Shown here: piece by piece, positions 26,741 to 36,489 of the stretch | How the letters are laid out: each line of letters opens with the position of its first letter | Position numbering within the stretch: the stretch's first letter is position 1 | Assembly (NCBI GenBank): GCA_003290165.1 | Contig: QNQO01006993.1 | Location: 62,001-126,000, forward strand | From: Berberis thunbergii | Taxonomy: Eukaryota; Streptophyta; Magnoliopsida; Ranunculales; Berberidaceae | DNA: 64,000 nt | Reading direction: 5' to 3' | The notes under the pieces: generated by a model | The model's input: only the letters and a program-made list of their open reading frames with translations | Told to the model about the DNA's origin: nothing | Databases searched by the model: none | Translations under genes and position numbers: made by a program

Positions 26741-28080
26741 GGTTGCATAGTAGCAGTCTTTGGCTTCCGACTGGTTCCCTCGTCTGGTTCCTTCCGCTTG
26801 ACAAGTAGGGTACTTGATACACTAGTGCAAAGTAGAAATCGCCACTTCCATCTGGTGGAGCCAAGGCCTTCCTATGATTATGTTATAGGAGGACCGGGCA
26901 TCGATGACCATGAACTCTTGGAATATGACCCTCTGATGTTGCGGTTACCTTGCCATTACAATCAAGCACTTCACCCCGCTAAACCCTACCATGGGGTGAC
27001 TAGCAGGTATTAGGTCATCTTCCTTTAGCTGCATGTTGCGGAATGCAGTGAGAAATAGAACATTCAAGGAGTTCCTAGTGTCCACCAACAATCCCTTACT
27101 TCCCAGTTTTCTATGAAGATCGTAATTATCAGGGCGTCGTTATGCAGAGATAGGATGCCTTGGAAGACTTTATCTGTGAAAGTCAGCGACAAATTCGGGC
27201 TCTGGGCTCGAATGTACTGCACATGTTGGTCCTCACATGCGGACCGAGTTTGCATCTCCCGGAGCACCTTCTTTCGGAACCTGTTGGATTGTTCCGCTTA
27301 TGAATATACTTCGTGCAGGGCGCATATAACACCCGTCGCCTTGGTTTTAGCTTTGATGGCGACCTACTCTTCTTCCTTCACCCAGTCAAGTTTGACGCCA
27401 GGGCTCAGGAATTCCTCAAGTTTCTCATTCTTGATCCGATACTCAATCTCATACATGAAATTCCTACAGTTTTTTATACCGTAGTTGTTATTCTTGTAAA
27501 AAGATCATAGTATTTGATGTTATCAAGTCGGGAGGGTTCGCCTCGTTGTCTGGCGTGCTACCTCCACCCTCCTCTATTCATGAACGATCCATGAACATTG
27601 GTATAATGAGGTTAAATATCACGTTAGTGTTGGTGGCCCCTAGATGGATGGGGTTCTGGGAGGTTTGTCTATCAGTCCTAGTCGTTGGGTCTCCGCCTCT
27701 GATCTACTGAGAGCCTGCAGGGGTAGCACGGCTTTCCTGAATGTGTTCTTCAGTATTTTCTGGGGACGAGACTCTTCGTTGCTCCTGATTTCCCTTTGCG
27801 GGTGGAGGATTCTAACGAGTGAGCATCTCCATCGCTCGTGCAATTTGCAACATCTTGGTTGATAGTAAATCCACCCTGGGGTCCGCCATGGCTACCACTG
27901 GCATGGGGATCTAATTTTGTTCCCCTTGTTGTGCCGGATCCATCGGAACTGGCGGAGCTATCTTAGTACGAGCGTTCAAGGGCTCAGCGATGTCTCAATT
28001 GTTGTGAGATCTCGTGGTCATCATATCTCGGTATTGTGAGGCAGGGTGATATCACTATTTTTTCAAGGAACTTCGTCGTT
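26741..28080 (-). pseudogene. Element C gag and protease remnant
   Basis: Downstream of the PBS on the minus strand is a degraded gag-protease region. One recognisable piece is IEYRIKNEKLEEFLSPGVKL near 27,420, corresponding to the region after the gag zinc knuckle. The other is LTFTDKVFQGILSLHNDALI followed by FIENWEV near 27,100, the segment leading to the aspartic protease active site. The active-site triplet itself is lost in the frame read (WWTLGTP where DTGS would be expected). The gag core with a YDGTTDP-type block, visible in D and E, is not recognisable here and may be deleted. Confidence 0.65.
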
Positions 28081-28098
28081 CCCCATGGACGGCGCCAA
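28081..28098 (-). promoter_or_regulatory. Primer binding site of element C
   Basis: The minus strand reads TTTGGCGCCGTCCATGGGG one base after the LTR end ACATCA. A TGGCGCC start downstream of the 5' LTR is characteristic of Tat and Athila elements. It fixes the direction of the element (sense minus) and the LTR boundary. Confidence 0.85.
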
Positions 28099-28100
28099 AC

Positions 28101-28752
28101 TGATGTAGTTGAATCTTGTTCTCCTTTACCTTGATTTGGACCTGCAGAGGGAACACACATGAGCCAAGGACCACTGTTGTGGTTGCTGATGACACTTCGA
28201 TGCTAAAGTCAGACAAGGCTACGGGGTTCTGTAGCATACCTTTCTTCGCAAACCCATGTCTTATTTATAATGCGAGAATCCTCATTCAGCTAGGTCTTTG
28301 GTGACGTAGTTTAGAGAAATATATCTTGCTGGAGATCCTTTCCTAGTTTGAAGTTGACCATGTAAGAGAGTTTCTCTATACAACTTGTGCTCCTAGATCT
28401 GCAGGAGAGGTTTCCCTTTTGGAGTGTTGTCCATGCAAGGAATTTCCACGCACGACTTACACACTGGTATATGTTTCCTAGTTGAAACCAATGTGTCGTT
28501 GGCCTGCCAGTCTTAGGTGATCCCCCAGATACTTGCCTAATTAGGCCTTATAGGTACCAGGCTTTACCATGTGACGTGTGGGCTTAATAGGGCTCTACAG
28601 CTTGGATCCGACTTTCTGGATTCTGCTGAATTACGCTTAATGTTGCCTGAGGTTTGCCAAATTTTGTGGGCAGTCGAGCCCGCTTTGCTTTGTTGACGAT
28701 ATGATTATGACACGCATACGACACATATTAAAATACGGTTTGGTGTATCTTT
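28101..28752 (-). mobile_element. 5' LTR of element C
   Basis: The plus strand starts tgatgtagttgaatc, which is the LTR end ...CTACATCA on the minus strand. A TATAAATA box lies at 28,262-28,269. The block around it (cccatgtcttatttata) and the segment acttcgatgctaaagtcaga match the LTRs of A and E. The outer end is blurred: similarity to the A LTR start fades near 28,742-28,757, where LINE sequence begins, so the upper boundary is approximate. Confidence 0.75.
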
Positions 28753-28993
28753 TGTGGGGATATCATGTGAACCTCCCATCTTCTGTGAAAAGATACCAAG
28801 GAGCCGAAGTCTCTACATAAACTCGTTAGAAGATGCCATACCCTAGGTAACAGTACCACCTCCCAATTACTCGAACAAAATCTAATGGCATTGAAGCTAA
28901 CGCCATTACACTATGAGTTTTAACCAACATAACAGACAATATCATCGAGCTCTTTCCAAAATTGAGGTCTGAACTCCATTACATATGTACCAT
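28753..28993 (-). pseudogene. LINE endonuclease remnant, part 2 (left of the hAT insertion)
   Basis: The minus strand reads WVYGTYVMEFRPQFWKELDD and then FNAIRFCSSNWEVVLLPRVW. These correspond to the middle of the AP-type endonuclease domain of plant LINEs, where the family has a GDFNAIRF block. The first peptide spans the hAT target site, so it continues from the fragment at 30,305-31,130. Stops are present and reverse transcriptase is not visible because the LTR of element C follows. Confidence 0.6.
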
Positions 28994-30312
28994 TAGGGAT
29001 GGCAACGGGGCGGATTTGATCAAATCCATCCCCGATCCGTCGGTAATAACCGATCCCCGATCCGCCCACCAATCCGTTTACAATTTTAATCCTAAATCCA
29101 TAACCGCCCCATGCGGATTGGCGGATATCCACCCCGCTCCGCCAATCCGCACAAAATTATAACAAAATAAAAAATTAATCTCTGAATTCTTACAAAAAAA
29201 TACAAAAAATTCTGAATTACCAAAAATTCTGAATTACAAAAAATTCGAAATTACAATTTACAAAGAATTAATTCGTACAAAAAATATTAAAAAACCTCTG
29301 GATCTGTTGAGATCTGAGATCAGATATGATGATCAGTGAGATGAATCTCATGATCAGTGGGATGTGATCTGAGATAAGACCAAAGATCAGAGTTCTGATC
29401 TAGATCTAAGATCAGATCTGGAACTAAGATCAAAGATCAGATCGAGATCAAAGATCAAGATCAGATCTGGATCTAGATCATATCAGATCTGGGTCGAGGA
29501 TCAAATATCAGATCTGGATCGAAGATCAAATATCAGATCTGGAACGAAGATTGATCAGATTTGGATTTGATCAAAGATCAGATCTGGATCTATGATCAAA
29601 GATCACATCTGGATCTAAGATCTATGATCAAAGATCACATCTTGATCTAAGAACAAAGACCACATCTGGATCTAAGTCTGGATCAAAGATCAGATCAGAT
29701 CTAGATCTAAGATCAGAGAAGAGAAGGAGAAGGAGAGGCGGACGGGCCCCCTGCCTTCGCTGCTTCGCTGTGAGAGAGAAGAAGAGGCGGACGGACCCCC
29801 TGCCTTCGCTGCTTCACTATAAGAGAGAAGAAGAGGCGGACGGCTCCGCCTTCGCTATGGTCCTCCGCCCGTCGGGCTGTGCTCTGTGTGCGTGTGAGAG
29901 GCAGAGAGGGAGGAGAGGCCTTCGGCGCTTCGCTCTCAAGTCGAATCCCCCTGTGTCTGAGTGTGAGAGGCAGAGAGGGAGAGGCGGGCGGGAGGGAATG
30001 AGGGAGAGTCGAATCCCTGTGTGTGAGTAGGCGAGTAGGCGGGCGTGTGAGGGAAGGAATGAGGGAGAGGGAGGGATTAAGGGTTTAATCCCTTTATATA
30101 TGGGAAGGGTATTGTTGTAATGTTACCTAATAAACGGATATCCGTGGGGCGGATATAGCCAAATCCGTATCCGCCCCGAATAGTGAATGAATATTTTTTG
30201 GATACCCGAAACCACCCGAAAATTCATTCAGCCATATCCAAAACCGCCCCAAACGAATTGGGTGGAGCGGATATCCGTGAAAATTCGCCCCACTACCATC
30301 CCTATGTACCAT
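28986..30312. mobile_element. Nonautonomous hAT-type element (1,311 bp) with 8-bp target duplication
   Basis: The element runs 28,994-30,304 between two perfect copies of tgtaccat (28,986-28,993 and 30,305-30,312). It starts TAGGGATGGCAACGGGGCGG and ends CCCCACTACCATCCCTA, imperfect inverted termini; longer subterminal inverted similarity (cggatatcc and ggggcggat blocks) is obvious. An 8-bp duplication and a TAGGGATGG-type end fit the hAT superfamily (nDart-like). There is no transposase. The interior holds a GATC-rich low-complexity tract and purine-rich gagagaagaagaggcgg repeats. Confidence 0.85.
29290..29720. repeat. GATC-rich low-complexity tract inside the hAT-type element
   Basis: About 430 bp consist of irregular permutations of agatcagatctggatcta and aagatcaaagatc. 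There is no fixed period. The many short self-complementary GATC and AGATCT motifs would allow strand slippage or hairpins. No coding frame crosses it. Confidence 0.8.
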
Positions 30313-31130
30313 AAACCCAAGTAACTAACCAATTTCTAGCATTCCTAAGTTCTTTCCATGAATTGAAACATATAAGTTCGGCCCCCATAGGCATGCATGT
30401 CATCCACAATATCGTCGCGTCATGCAATGGGAGTCATGGGACACCAAACCGACCATGACACCTGGCATCATTACTAGATTACTCATTCAATGAGGGACGT
30501 GTTTCCTAACCCTCTCATATTCCAAGCTAAAACTAGCACTCTTCATGATTGACCACATCTAAATCCCTCTCTTTCTGATCTCCTTCCTTCCGGTCAGTTT
30601 TATCACACTTCACATTTAGGACAAGCTACCTTTTGTTTCTCTCAAGATTTTTTTCTGCTCTCAACCATCCCATTGCCCTTTCCCATCTCTAAGGTCCTTC
30701 ACCATTTCGTATGAGAATGATCTATCTCAATAAGTAAAAAAAAACACCTTTATCCTTAATGGAAAAGGTGACTAGCAACCTTCACAATCACCACCAAGTA
30801 TAACATTGGTACCCCATGTTGTCTACCCCTTCTTTCGAATCCCTCATCTTACTGATAGCTCTACACTCAAAAGAGCCTCCATATCTGCTACAATGTCTTT
30901 GTGAATCTTGACTGCAATGTAGCTCCAGACATGTGTTAATTCCCTGGACAAACTCCATCTCTACCATCAGAACGTTTCACCTCCATCTACAGTACATTGT
31001 TGCTGCTCATGGCTATTCTTGAATTTGAAGACTACTATATTGTGTTGTTTGCAAGTAGCCTCCCTTCTCGAATCGCTAATGAGGATACCCTTCTCTCTCT
31101 CATCCAAACAATAACTACTCATTGTGCGTG
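30305..31130 (-). pseudogene. LINE remnant: start of the AP-type endonuclease
   Basis: Near 30,487-30,547 the minus strand translates as VLVLAWNMRGLGNTSLIE then a stop. This is the hallmark start of plant LINE endonuclease (family pattern LSWNxRGLGN). Further along it gives IVDDMHAYGGRTYMFQF, then runs into the hAT insertion and continues at 28,753-28,993. The part above 30,560 would be the end of ORF1 and linker, but I see no zinc knuckle there. Heavily mutated and not functional. Confidence 0.6.
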
Positions 31131-31138
31131 GAAAAAAT

Positions 31139-31341
31139 CTAATTGTCGAGGGAAATGGCGAGGAAAACAGCGAGGGAACCCACAGGGGGAGGGGGAGCCG
31201 TCCATTCCCCCAGGATGCGCGTTTTCAACCCTCGGGATGTGTGCGTCGAAAAGTCAAACACACATCCCAGAGGGATGGGCGGCTCCCCTCCCCCCTGTGG
31301 GGTCCCTCGCTGTTTTCCTCATTGCTTTCCTCGACAATTAG
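31139..31341. mobile_element. 203-bp foldback element (MITE-like)
   Basis: The segment starts CTAATTGTCGAGG and ends CCTCGACAATTAG. The arms continue with near complementarity for about 60 bp: aacagcgagggaaccc on the left against gggtccctcgctgttt on the right. The loop holds cctcgggatgtgtg and cacacatcccagag, a second smaller inverted pair. Ends of the form TA-ATTGTC...GACAAT-TA would suit a TA target duplication, but TA is palindromic so this is weak. No coding capacity; superfamily not assignable. Confidence 0.65.
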
Positions 31342-31429
31342 ACGGGTTCTTGCGTGTGAGAAAGCCATCTTTTTTCAAATTCCTGACAATGAGAAAGAGA
31401 ATCATTGAATAAAAAATAAAATAAAAACA

Positions 31430-31725
31430 CGCTACACCAAATGGGCAGTTTTGTAATAACTCTCAAATGATATCACTTTTGTAACGAAAAAGTCCACCAA
31501 ACAATTTCAAATTAAAACTAAATTCTGGCAAAATTTTGAAAAATTATTTCACAAATAAAGTAATACAATAAATTGGATCACCATAAATAGTATCACTTGC
31601 AACACCATATTATTCATGGTGATCCAATTATTGTATCACTTCATTGTGAAACTGTTTGGTGAATTGTTACAACACAACGGTGATACTTTTTTGGGTTGTT
31701 ACAAATATGTCAATTTGGTATAGTG
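31430..31725. mobile_element. 296-bp CACTA-like MITE (long hairpin)
   Basis: The ends are CGCTACACCAAATGGGCAG and, on the other strand, CACTATACCAAATTGACAT. The whole element is a long imperfect palindrome with its centre near 31,590, where aattggatcacca faces tggtgatccaatt. One end has the CACTA signature; the other differs by one base. Flanking triplets are aca and ata, a possible degraded 3-bp target duplication. No coding capacity. Confidence 0.6.
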
Positions 31726-32695
31726 ATATAAAAAACGATGCTGGAGAGTCGGAAAGAGGGGGACAGGGTGATTAGATAGGCATTTAGAGGTGCTCGATTG
31801 TTTTCGATGACCAGCGAAGCCTCCATAGAAGTATTAGCAAGACCCCGACTCAATTCCTTGAACTCCTCAAGTGTATGGAGTTCCTCAGGTCCCAAAGGAT
31901 TAGAACATTAAATAAGAGATTGTCGACCAAAATTCTTCAGTACTTCTGCTGCACTTCCGTAACACAAAAATTTTCTCATATTGAGAAAATTCTTTTATTG
32001 CAATTCATAAAAATAAAAAAATAAAAAGTTCTCTGGTGGATAAACAAAGAACAAAAAAAAAATTGATACAAGAATATATGAACACTAGGTGCATTATGTG
32101 GAACACACTTGTACAGTTGTAACAAAGATACAATTTCCCGTAGTGATTGCTCAGAAAATATGTTTGCAATTATCACTTCAAGATTGATTTAATTCTTGAT
32201 CCTCGTACTCGCTATATGCATCGACACATTCGTTTATTAAATTTGCAACATGTCGTAGTCACAACGTATTTATGAAAGTTTTAGTTGAGATATGTAATAA
32301 TGTTTAAGCTAGGTTTTGGAGGACACAAGAAAAACACCAAATCATCTGACTATAAGTTTGGTGATTGAAAATCATAATGAGCTTTAGTGAAGTAGATGTA
32401 TTCAGGTTCTATGCATTGTGGTTCCTCTTCCTCTCTGGCCTTTGAGAAAATATCTGATTTTCGATTTTTTTTTTTTTTTTTTTTTCTAACTTTACGGGTA
32501 GACTGGACTTGACTATTGGATGGACTTTTCTTTAAGATCCAATATTTCTTAACCCAGGTTCATCTCCACGAGGGTTCCCACTTGTGACAAGACAAGTCTG
32601 GGTTTTATATGCACTTGCATTGTATGTGCTATTCGCCTAGCAGTTTTATTTGGTTATGATATACAGTTTATATATGTGCCCCTTCCATGTTGCAG
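31726..32695. other. Noncoding stretch with an unidentified short minus-strand frame
   Basis: Mostly AT-rich sequence with no recognised feature. On the minus strand 31,895-31,785 reads MGPEELHTLEEFKELSRGLA and continues with normal-looking composition until about 31,760, where it runs into noncoding sequence. It could be an exon scrap; I do not recognise the family. The part above about 32,400, with a T tract near 32,468, is probably an intron of the ankyrin-type gene that follows. Confidence 0.4.
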
Positions 32696-33059
32696 GATGT
32701 TCATGCGAGTAATATAGAAAGAAATGCACCTCTTCATTGGGCGTGGCTGAATGCAGTAGTTATGCCTGGATCCCAGACTTATAGTATTTGATTATGTTTG
32801 TCGTAGAATTTGATTAAAAAGCTAATTAGGGCCGGAGTGGCTGTCACTACTCTAAATAGGTTTGTTTCAAACCTGTTACTATGGTTAGTTGTCGTTGAGC
32901 TGTTTTTTGGTGTTGGTTAGCCATGAACATACCCCAATAGATGAGTTGATTGATGCGTTCAGTACGACAATTGCAGAGCTAGAAATGAACGGGGTTAGGG
33001 TTTCCGGGTTTCCGGATATATTTTTATTTGGTTATGAATTGAGGATTTCGAGGCTGTAA
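32696..33059 (+). pseudogene. Ankyrin-repeat gene remnant (last two exons)
   Basis: After a good acceptor (ccatgttgcag, ending 32,695) the sequence reads DVHASNIERNAPLHWAWLNA. This fits the ankyrin consensus of plant proteins with xNTPLHWAxLNGHxEVV. After a stop and intron-like sequence, a second piece from 32,921 reads HEHTPIDELIDAFSTTIAEL followed by EMNGVRVS, resembling the C-terminus of small plant ankyrin-repeat proteins (a TPxDE block, then AELELNGVRVS). It stops at 33,057-33,059. Upstream exons are not seen; the left neighbours are transposable elements. Since the repeat motif is degraded and a stop follows the first exon, I take it as a dead 3' fragment. The exact ankyrin family is not assigned. 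Confidence 0.55.
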
Positions 33060-33324
33060 TATGTATAGCATCTTAAATACTGTAGCTTCAGTATGGAGAT
33101 GTGAGTGCGAGTTTATGCTGGTGTCTGGTTTCTCGTATAATTTTGTACGATAAACTGTTACAGTAAAGGCGGCTGTAGTGATGAGAATTTGCAAACATGA
33201 CCGAGATTAACAAAAGCCATCGAATCTTTTTTTTTTTTTTGTGGCGATTCAAAATTTTTTTTGTCACTTAAAAAATCCATAAAATTCAAACATCTCTCTA
33301 ATTTAAATACTCTTGGTTCTATGT

Positions 33325-33865
33325 AAACAACCGTACACGTGGCATAAACATTCATCACGAGAATACAACGCATAATCTATTGGGCCAGCTCATACAACAC
33401 AGGAAGAAAAAAGCCAACTGCATAGGCACAGACGAAGCCTGCCAATGAGGAAAATAAACAGGGCCTAAATCCAGGCCCAAACAAATCGGGACACGGATCC
33501 AAGCCCGACACAAGTTCTTTTATAAAGAAGATGAACGTCGCATCGAAAAAAGCCATGGAAGGAGTTACTTTCCCCGAACGCATCTCCATAAAGGAAGAGA
33601 CTGTTATAAGAACCATTTCTTTCCGTTGCGCCTCACATGCTTAAGTCACGCAAAGAGTTAATCACGACCATTATAAATGGTAAAGAGAACATTCGACAAA
33701 GGTATGCAACTTTAATTGAGTTTTGTCCAAATTTTCATCATTCTTTTCAACAGAGTTACTGACTTAAGCATCGGAGTGCTTTTAGGCACCAAAAAGGTGG
33801 TCCTTGCCAGTCTAACAATTGTTTTGCATGTCAAACTCACAGGAGGACGATTTTTGGACGCATTA
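33325..33865 (+). mobile_element. 5' LTR of element D, left end truncated or degraded
   Basis: From about 33,325 (ccgtacacgtggcat) to 33,865 the sequence matches the 3' LTR at 39,410-39,977, including ccaatgaggaaaataaaca, the gacttaagcatcggagtgc block and the gtcaaactcacaggagg end. The first ~45 bp expected from the 3' LTR (TGATGATATATC...) are not recognisable. A TATAAATG motif is at 33,672-33,679. Confidence 0.8.
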
Positions 33866-33867
33866 GT

Positions 33868-33886
33868 TTGGCGCCGTCCGTGGGGA
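33868..33886 (+). promoter_or_regulatory. Primer binding site of element D
   Basis: TTTGGCGCCGTCCGTGGGG follows the LTR end (gcatta) after one base, exactly as in element C. This is the Tat/Athila type of PBS and sets the element on the plus strand. Confidence 0.9.
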
Positions 33887-33899
33887 ACGGTGAGTTTCC

Positions 33900-35640
33900 T
33901 CTTTTTAGAAAACCAAACACTCAGTAACAAGGCTCAACACAACCTAACGAAAGATCGACAAACCATCGGAGGAAATAATGTAGTATACAGATCCTCAATC
34001 CAATAATGATCACGACAACTGTCCCACCGACGCATCACTGACAACTCGAGGAGAAGATGCAGCCCGAATCACATAACCAATAGCATCCGAGAATGCGGAT
34101 CCGCTGCACGAAATAGTCCAAACAGCCCAAACGACCGGCGTCGCTGCCATGGACCCTTGGGTAGATTTGCTCATGGCCCAATAAAATACATAACAAAGAT
34201 GCTGTAGAAAATCACCTAGGAACGCGTTTAGCTAGCCGACCTCGCTCCAGCACTCGCCTCAACAAAATTCTACTATCTGAACTCAAGGAAGTGACAAAAC
34301 CCTAACAGAACCCCAACAGGAAAACGTTGATGAGCAACGAGCTCTACCAAGACGAGACTCCACAGTGCAATGGAAAGGTTGCTGAGATCCCATTTAGGAT
34401 CGGAGTCATGGATCCCAACGTACTGTACGAGTTAGCCAAGCCACCATTTTCTAACGCACTCATGAAGAAGGCAATGTAAAAAAATCCACTCCGCCAAAAT
34501 TCGAAGTGTACGATGGTATCACCGACCCAACAAATCACCTAAGACATTTTCACCACATGATGGCTCTAAAAAAACCACATAGTCAATCTTGTTCAGAACG
34601 TTCCCAACAAGCCTATCACCAAGGTCAATAGACTATTTCCAGGCCTTAGCCACCGCTTTCATTGCCAGATTAATTAAGAGCCAGTGGATGAGGAAAAGAC
34701 CCCACTACCTCCCACACATCTGACAAAAGCCCAAAGAAACAATACGAGAGTATGTCACTCGCTTCACCAACGAGTTAACGATGATTGATGGGTGCAACAA
34801 TGACACAGCATGGGAGTCCTGTTGAAATAGCACAGAAACGTATATTCCTCGAAGATATGAAAATTGTAAGGAGAAAGAATGAACAGGAGAAGGAGAACCA
34901 TTCAAGGAAACGAGTAAGGAAATATGAAAGAAGGTGAGATGACAGACCACGGGAGCACAACAGTCATTCAAATAAACATTGAAGTGACGGACGTAATGAG
35001 TCCAACCAGTGGGATTATAGGAAATCGCAATCGGCACAACCCAGTTATGAGCGAATAACTAGCGTAATGAGGAAAGAGTACAAAACGTACACAACCCTAA
35101 TAACAAGCCGAACCAACATCTTAAAACACATATCAAATTAGGCGAATGTCAATTGGCCAACCAGGATGAAAGGAGACCCAGAAAGACGAGACAAGAGTAG
35201 GTACTACTCTTTTCATAAGGATCACGGACATGATACCGAAGACTGCTACAAGTTAAAATAAGAAATTGAGCATTGGATCCAGAAAGGACAACTGGACGAG
35301 TTTATCGGCATACCAGACAAATAATTCAAAGTTAAAGAAAAGGCAGACGTTGCAGCCACGAGATCAAAAGAACGGTCTAGGGAATCGATATATGCTCTAC
35401 ACTACATCCACCCCGGGAAAGAAGCATCTCCCACCCAAACATACCTATATCGAAGTTGAAACGTCAGCGCTGTGGAGGCGGCTACACAAACCAACTCGAA
35501 GACCGTCCTAACGGATACAAATTCATCCAAAGTTGCTTATAAGGGAATTAACAACGATAAATTCTATCAAACCCTAACAAGCAATGCCAAACAGAGAGCA
35601 ATAACGGTCCAAGCGAAGAAGATAATAAATTAAAAGGAAC
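33900..35640 (+). pseudogene. Element D gag remnant
   Basis: The plus strand carries a broken gag gene. Recognisable parts are IPFRIGVMDPNVLYELAKPP (near 34,385), the core block KFEVYDGITDPTNHLRHFHH followed by MMALKK (near 34,490-34,575), and a zinc-knuckle-like segment YYSFHKDHGHDTEDCYKLK (near 35,200-35,257). In the knuckle two cysteine positions are replaced (YYSFH where YCxFH is usual). The same order is seen in element E on the minus strand (YDGTTDPFDHLRHYQHVMAL, then KYCAYHKESGHNTNDCKSLR). Many stops and frame changes are present. No protease, RT or integrase follows; the sequence passes to tandem repeats. Confidence 0.75.
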
Positions 35641-35799
35641 AACGGAGGAACGGGACGCCAATGCGAGGATAGGCATTAGCGATGCAAGAATAAAAGAATA
35701 AATGCTCCACAGTGTAACGAAGCCACTCTAGAAAAACGACCATTAGAAATGGTCAAAGAATCAATAAAGTTTCATTTTCGAACTTGACATCTCACAAAG

Positions 35800-36275
35800 G
35801 CTAACAACTTCATAGCAAAGCTATACGAAACAATCGGCGTAAAAACCCAAAAGGAATCAAGACGCAAGTCAGATATTCACAATAAACTTCTGGTTTGATC
35901 AACCAAAGAAGTAAAAGTTGGACGAACAAGTCAACTAAGTAAAATGAATTTGATTCGACTAGAGTGTCGCACCAAACGAAGTAAGAGTTGGACACCTGAG
36001 TCAACTAAACACAGAAACTTTGAATCGATTAAGATATCGAGTTGACAAAGTAAAAGTCGGATGAACGAGTCAACTAAACACAGGAACTTCGAATTGACCA
36101 AAATGTTGAGCCAACAATTCAACTAGACGCAAAAACCTCAAATCGACCGAGATGTCAAGTTAACGAAGTAACATATTGAACGAACGAGTCAATTACGTAA
36201 AGCAACTTTGGGTCAGCTGAAACGTCGAGTTAGCGAAGTAAAGATCGAGCGGATAATCCAACAAAGTAGAAGACA
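35800..36275 (+). repeat. ~70-bp tandem repeats in the 3' region of element D
   Basis: About six diverged units share the order: aacttctggtttgatcaacc-like, agtaaaagttggacgaa, cgagtcaactaaacacag. Unit starts fall near 35,888, 35,941, 36,011, 36,080, 36,133 and 36,200. The block sits between gag and the antisense ORF, the same position as the 120- and 179-bp repeats of A and E. Traces of the same unit occur in element B near 20,640-20,870. Confidence 0.7.
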
Positions 36276-36489
36276 AGCAAACAAAACAACTTTCCACAAA
36301 AATTCAGAGATGACAAACACAAGTTCAAGACATGCGTACCAAAGCATAGGAAAATTCAAATCATCAAACATCAAAGCTCAAACACAAATTATCACGACAA
36401 CGACAAACGAACAAAGTCAACACAAAGAAAATAAAGGGACCAATTCTTGTCATTCAAAATCTATTCAATTACATTCGAAGGTAGCAACG

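Noticed and set aside
29770..30030. Arginine-rich frame of 86 residues
   Set aside because: Low-complexity purine repeat inside the hAT-type element.
31124..31412. Three overlapping open frames of 89-114 residues
   Set aside because: They are a product of the GC-rich inverted arms of the foldback element; no family pattern.
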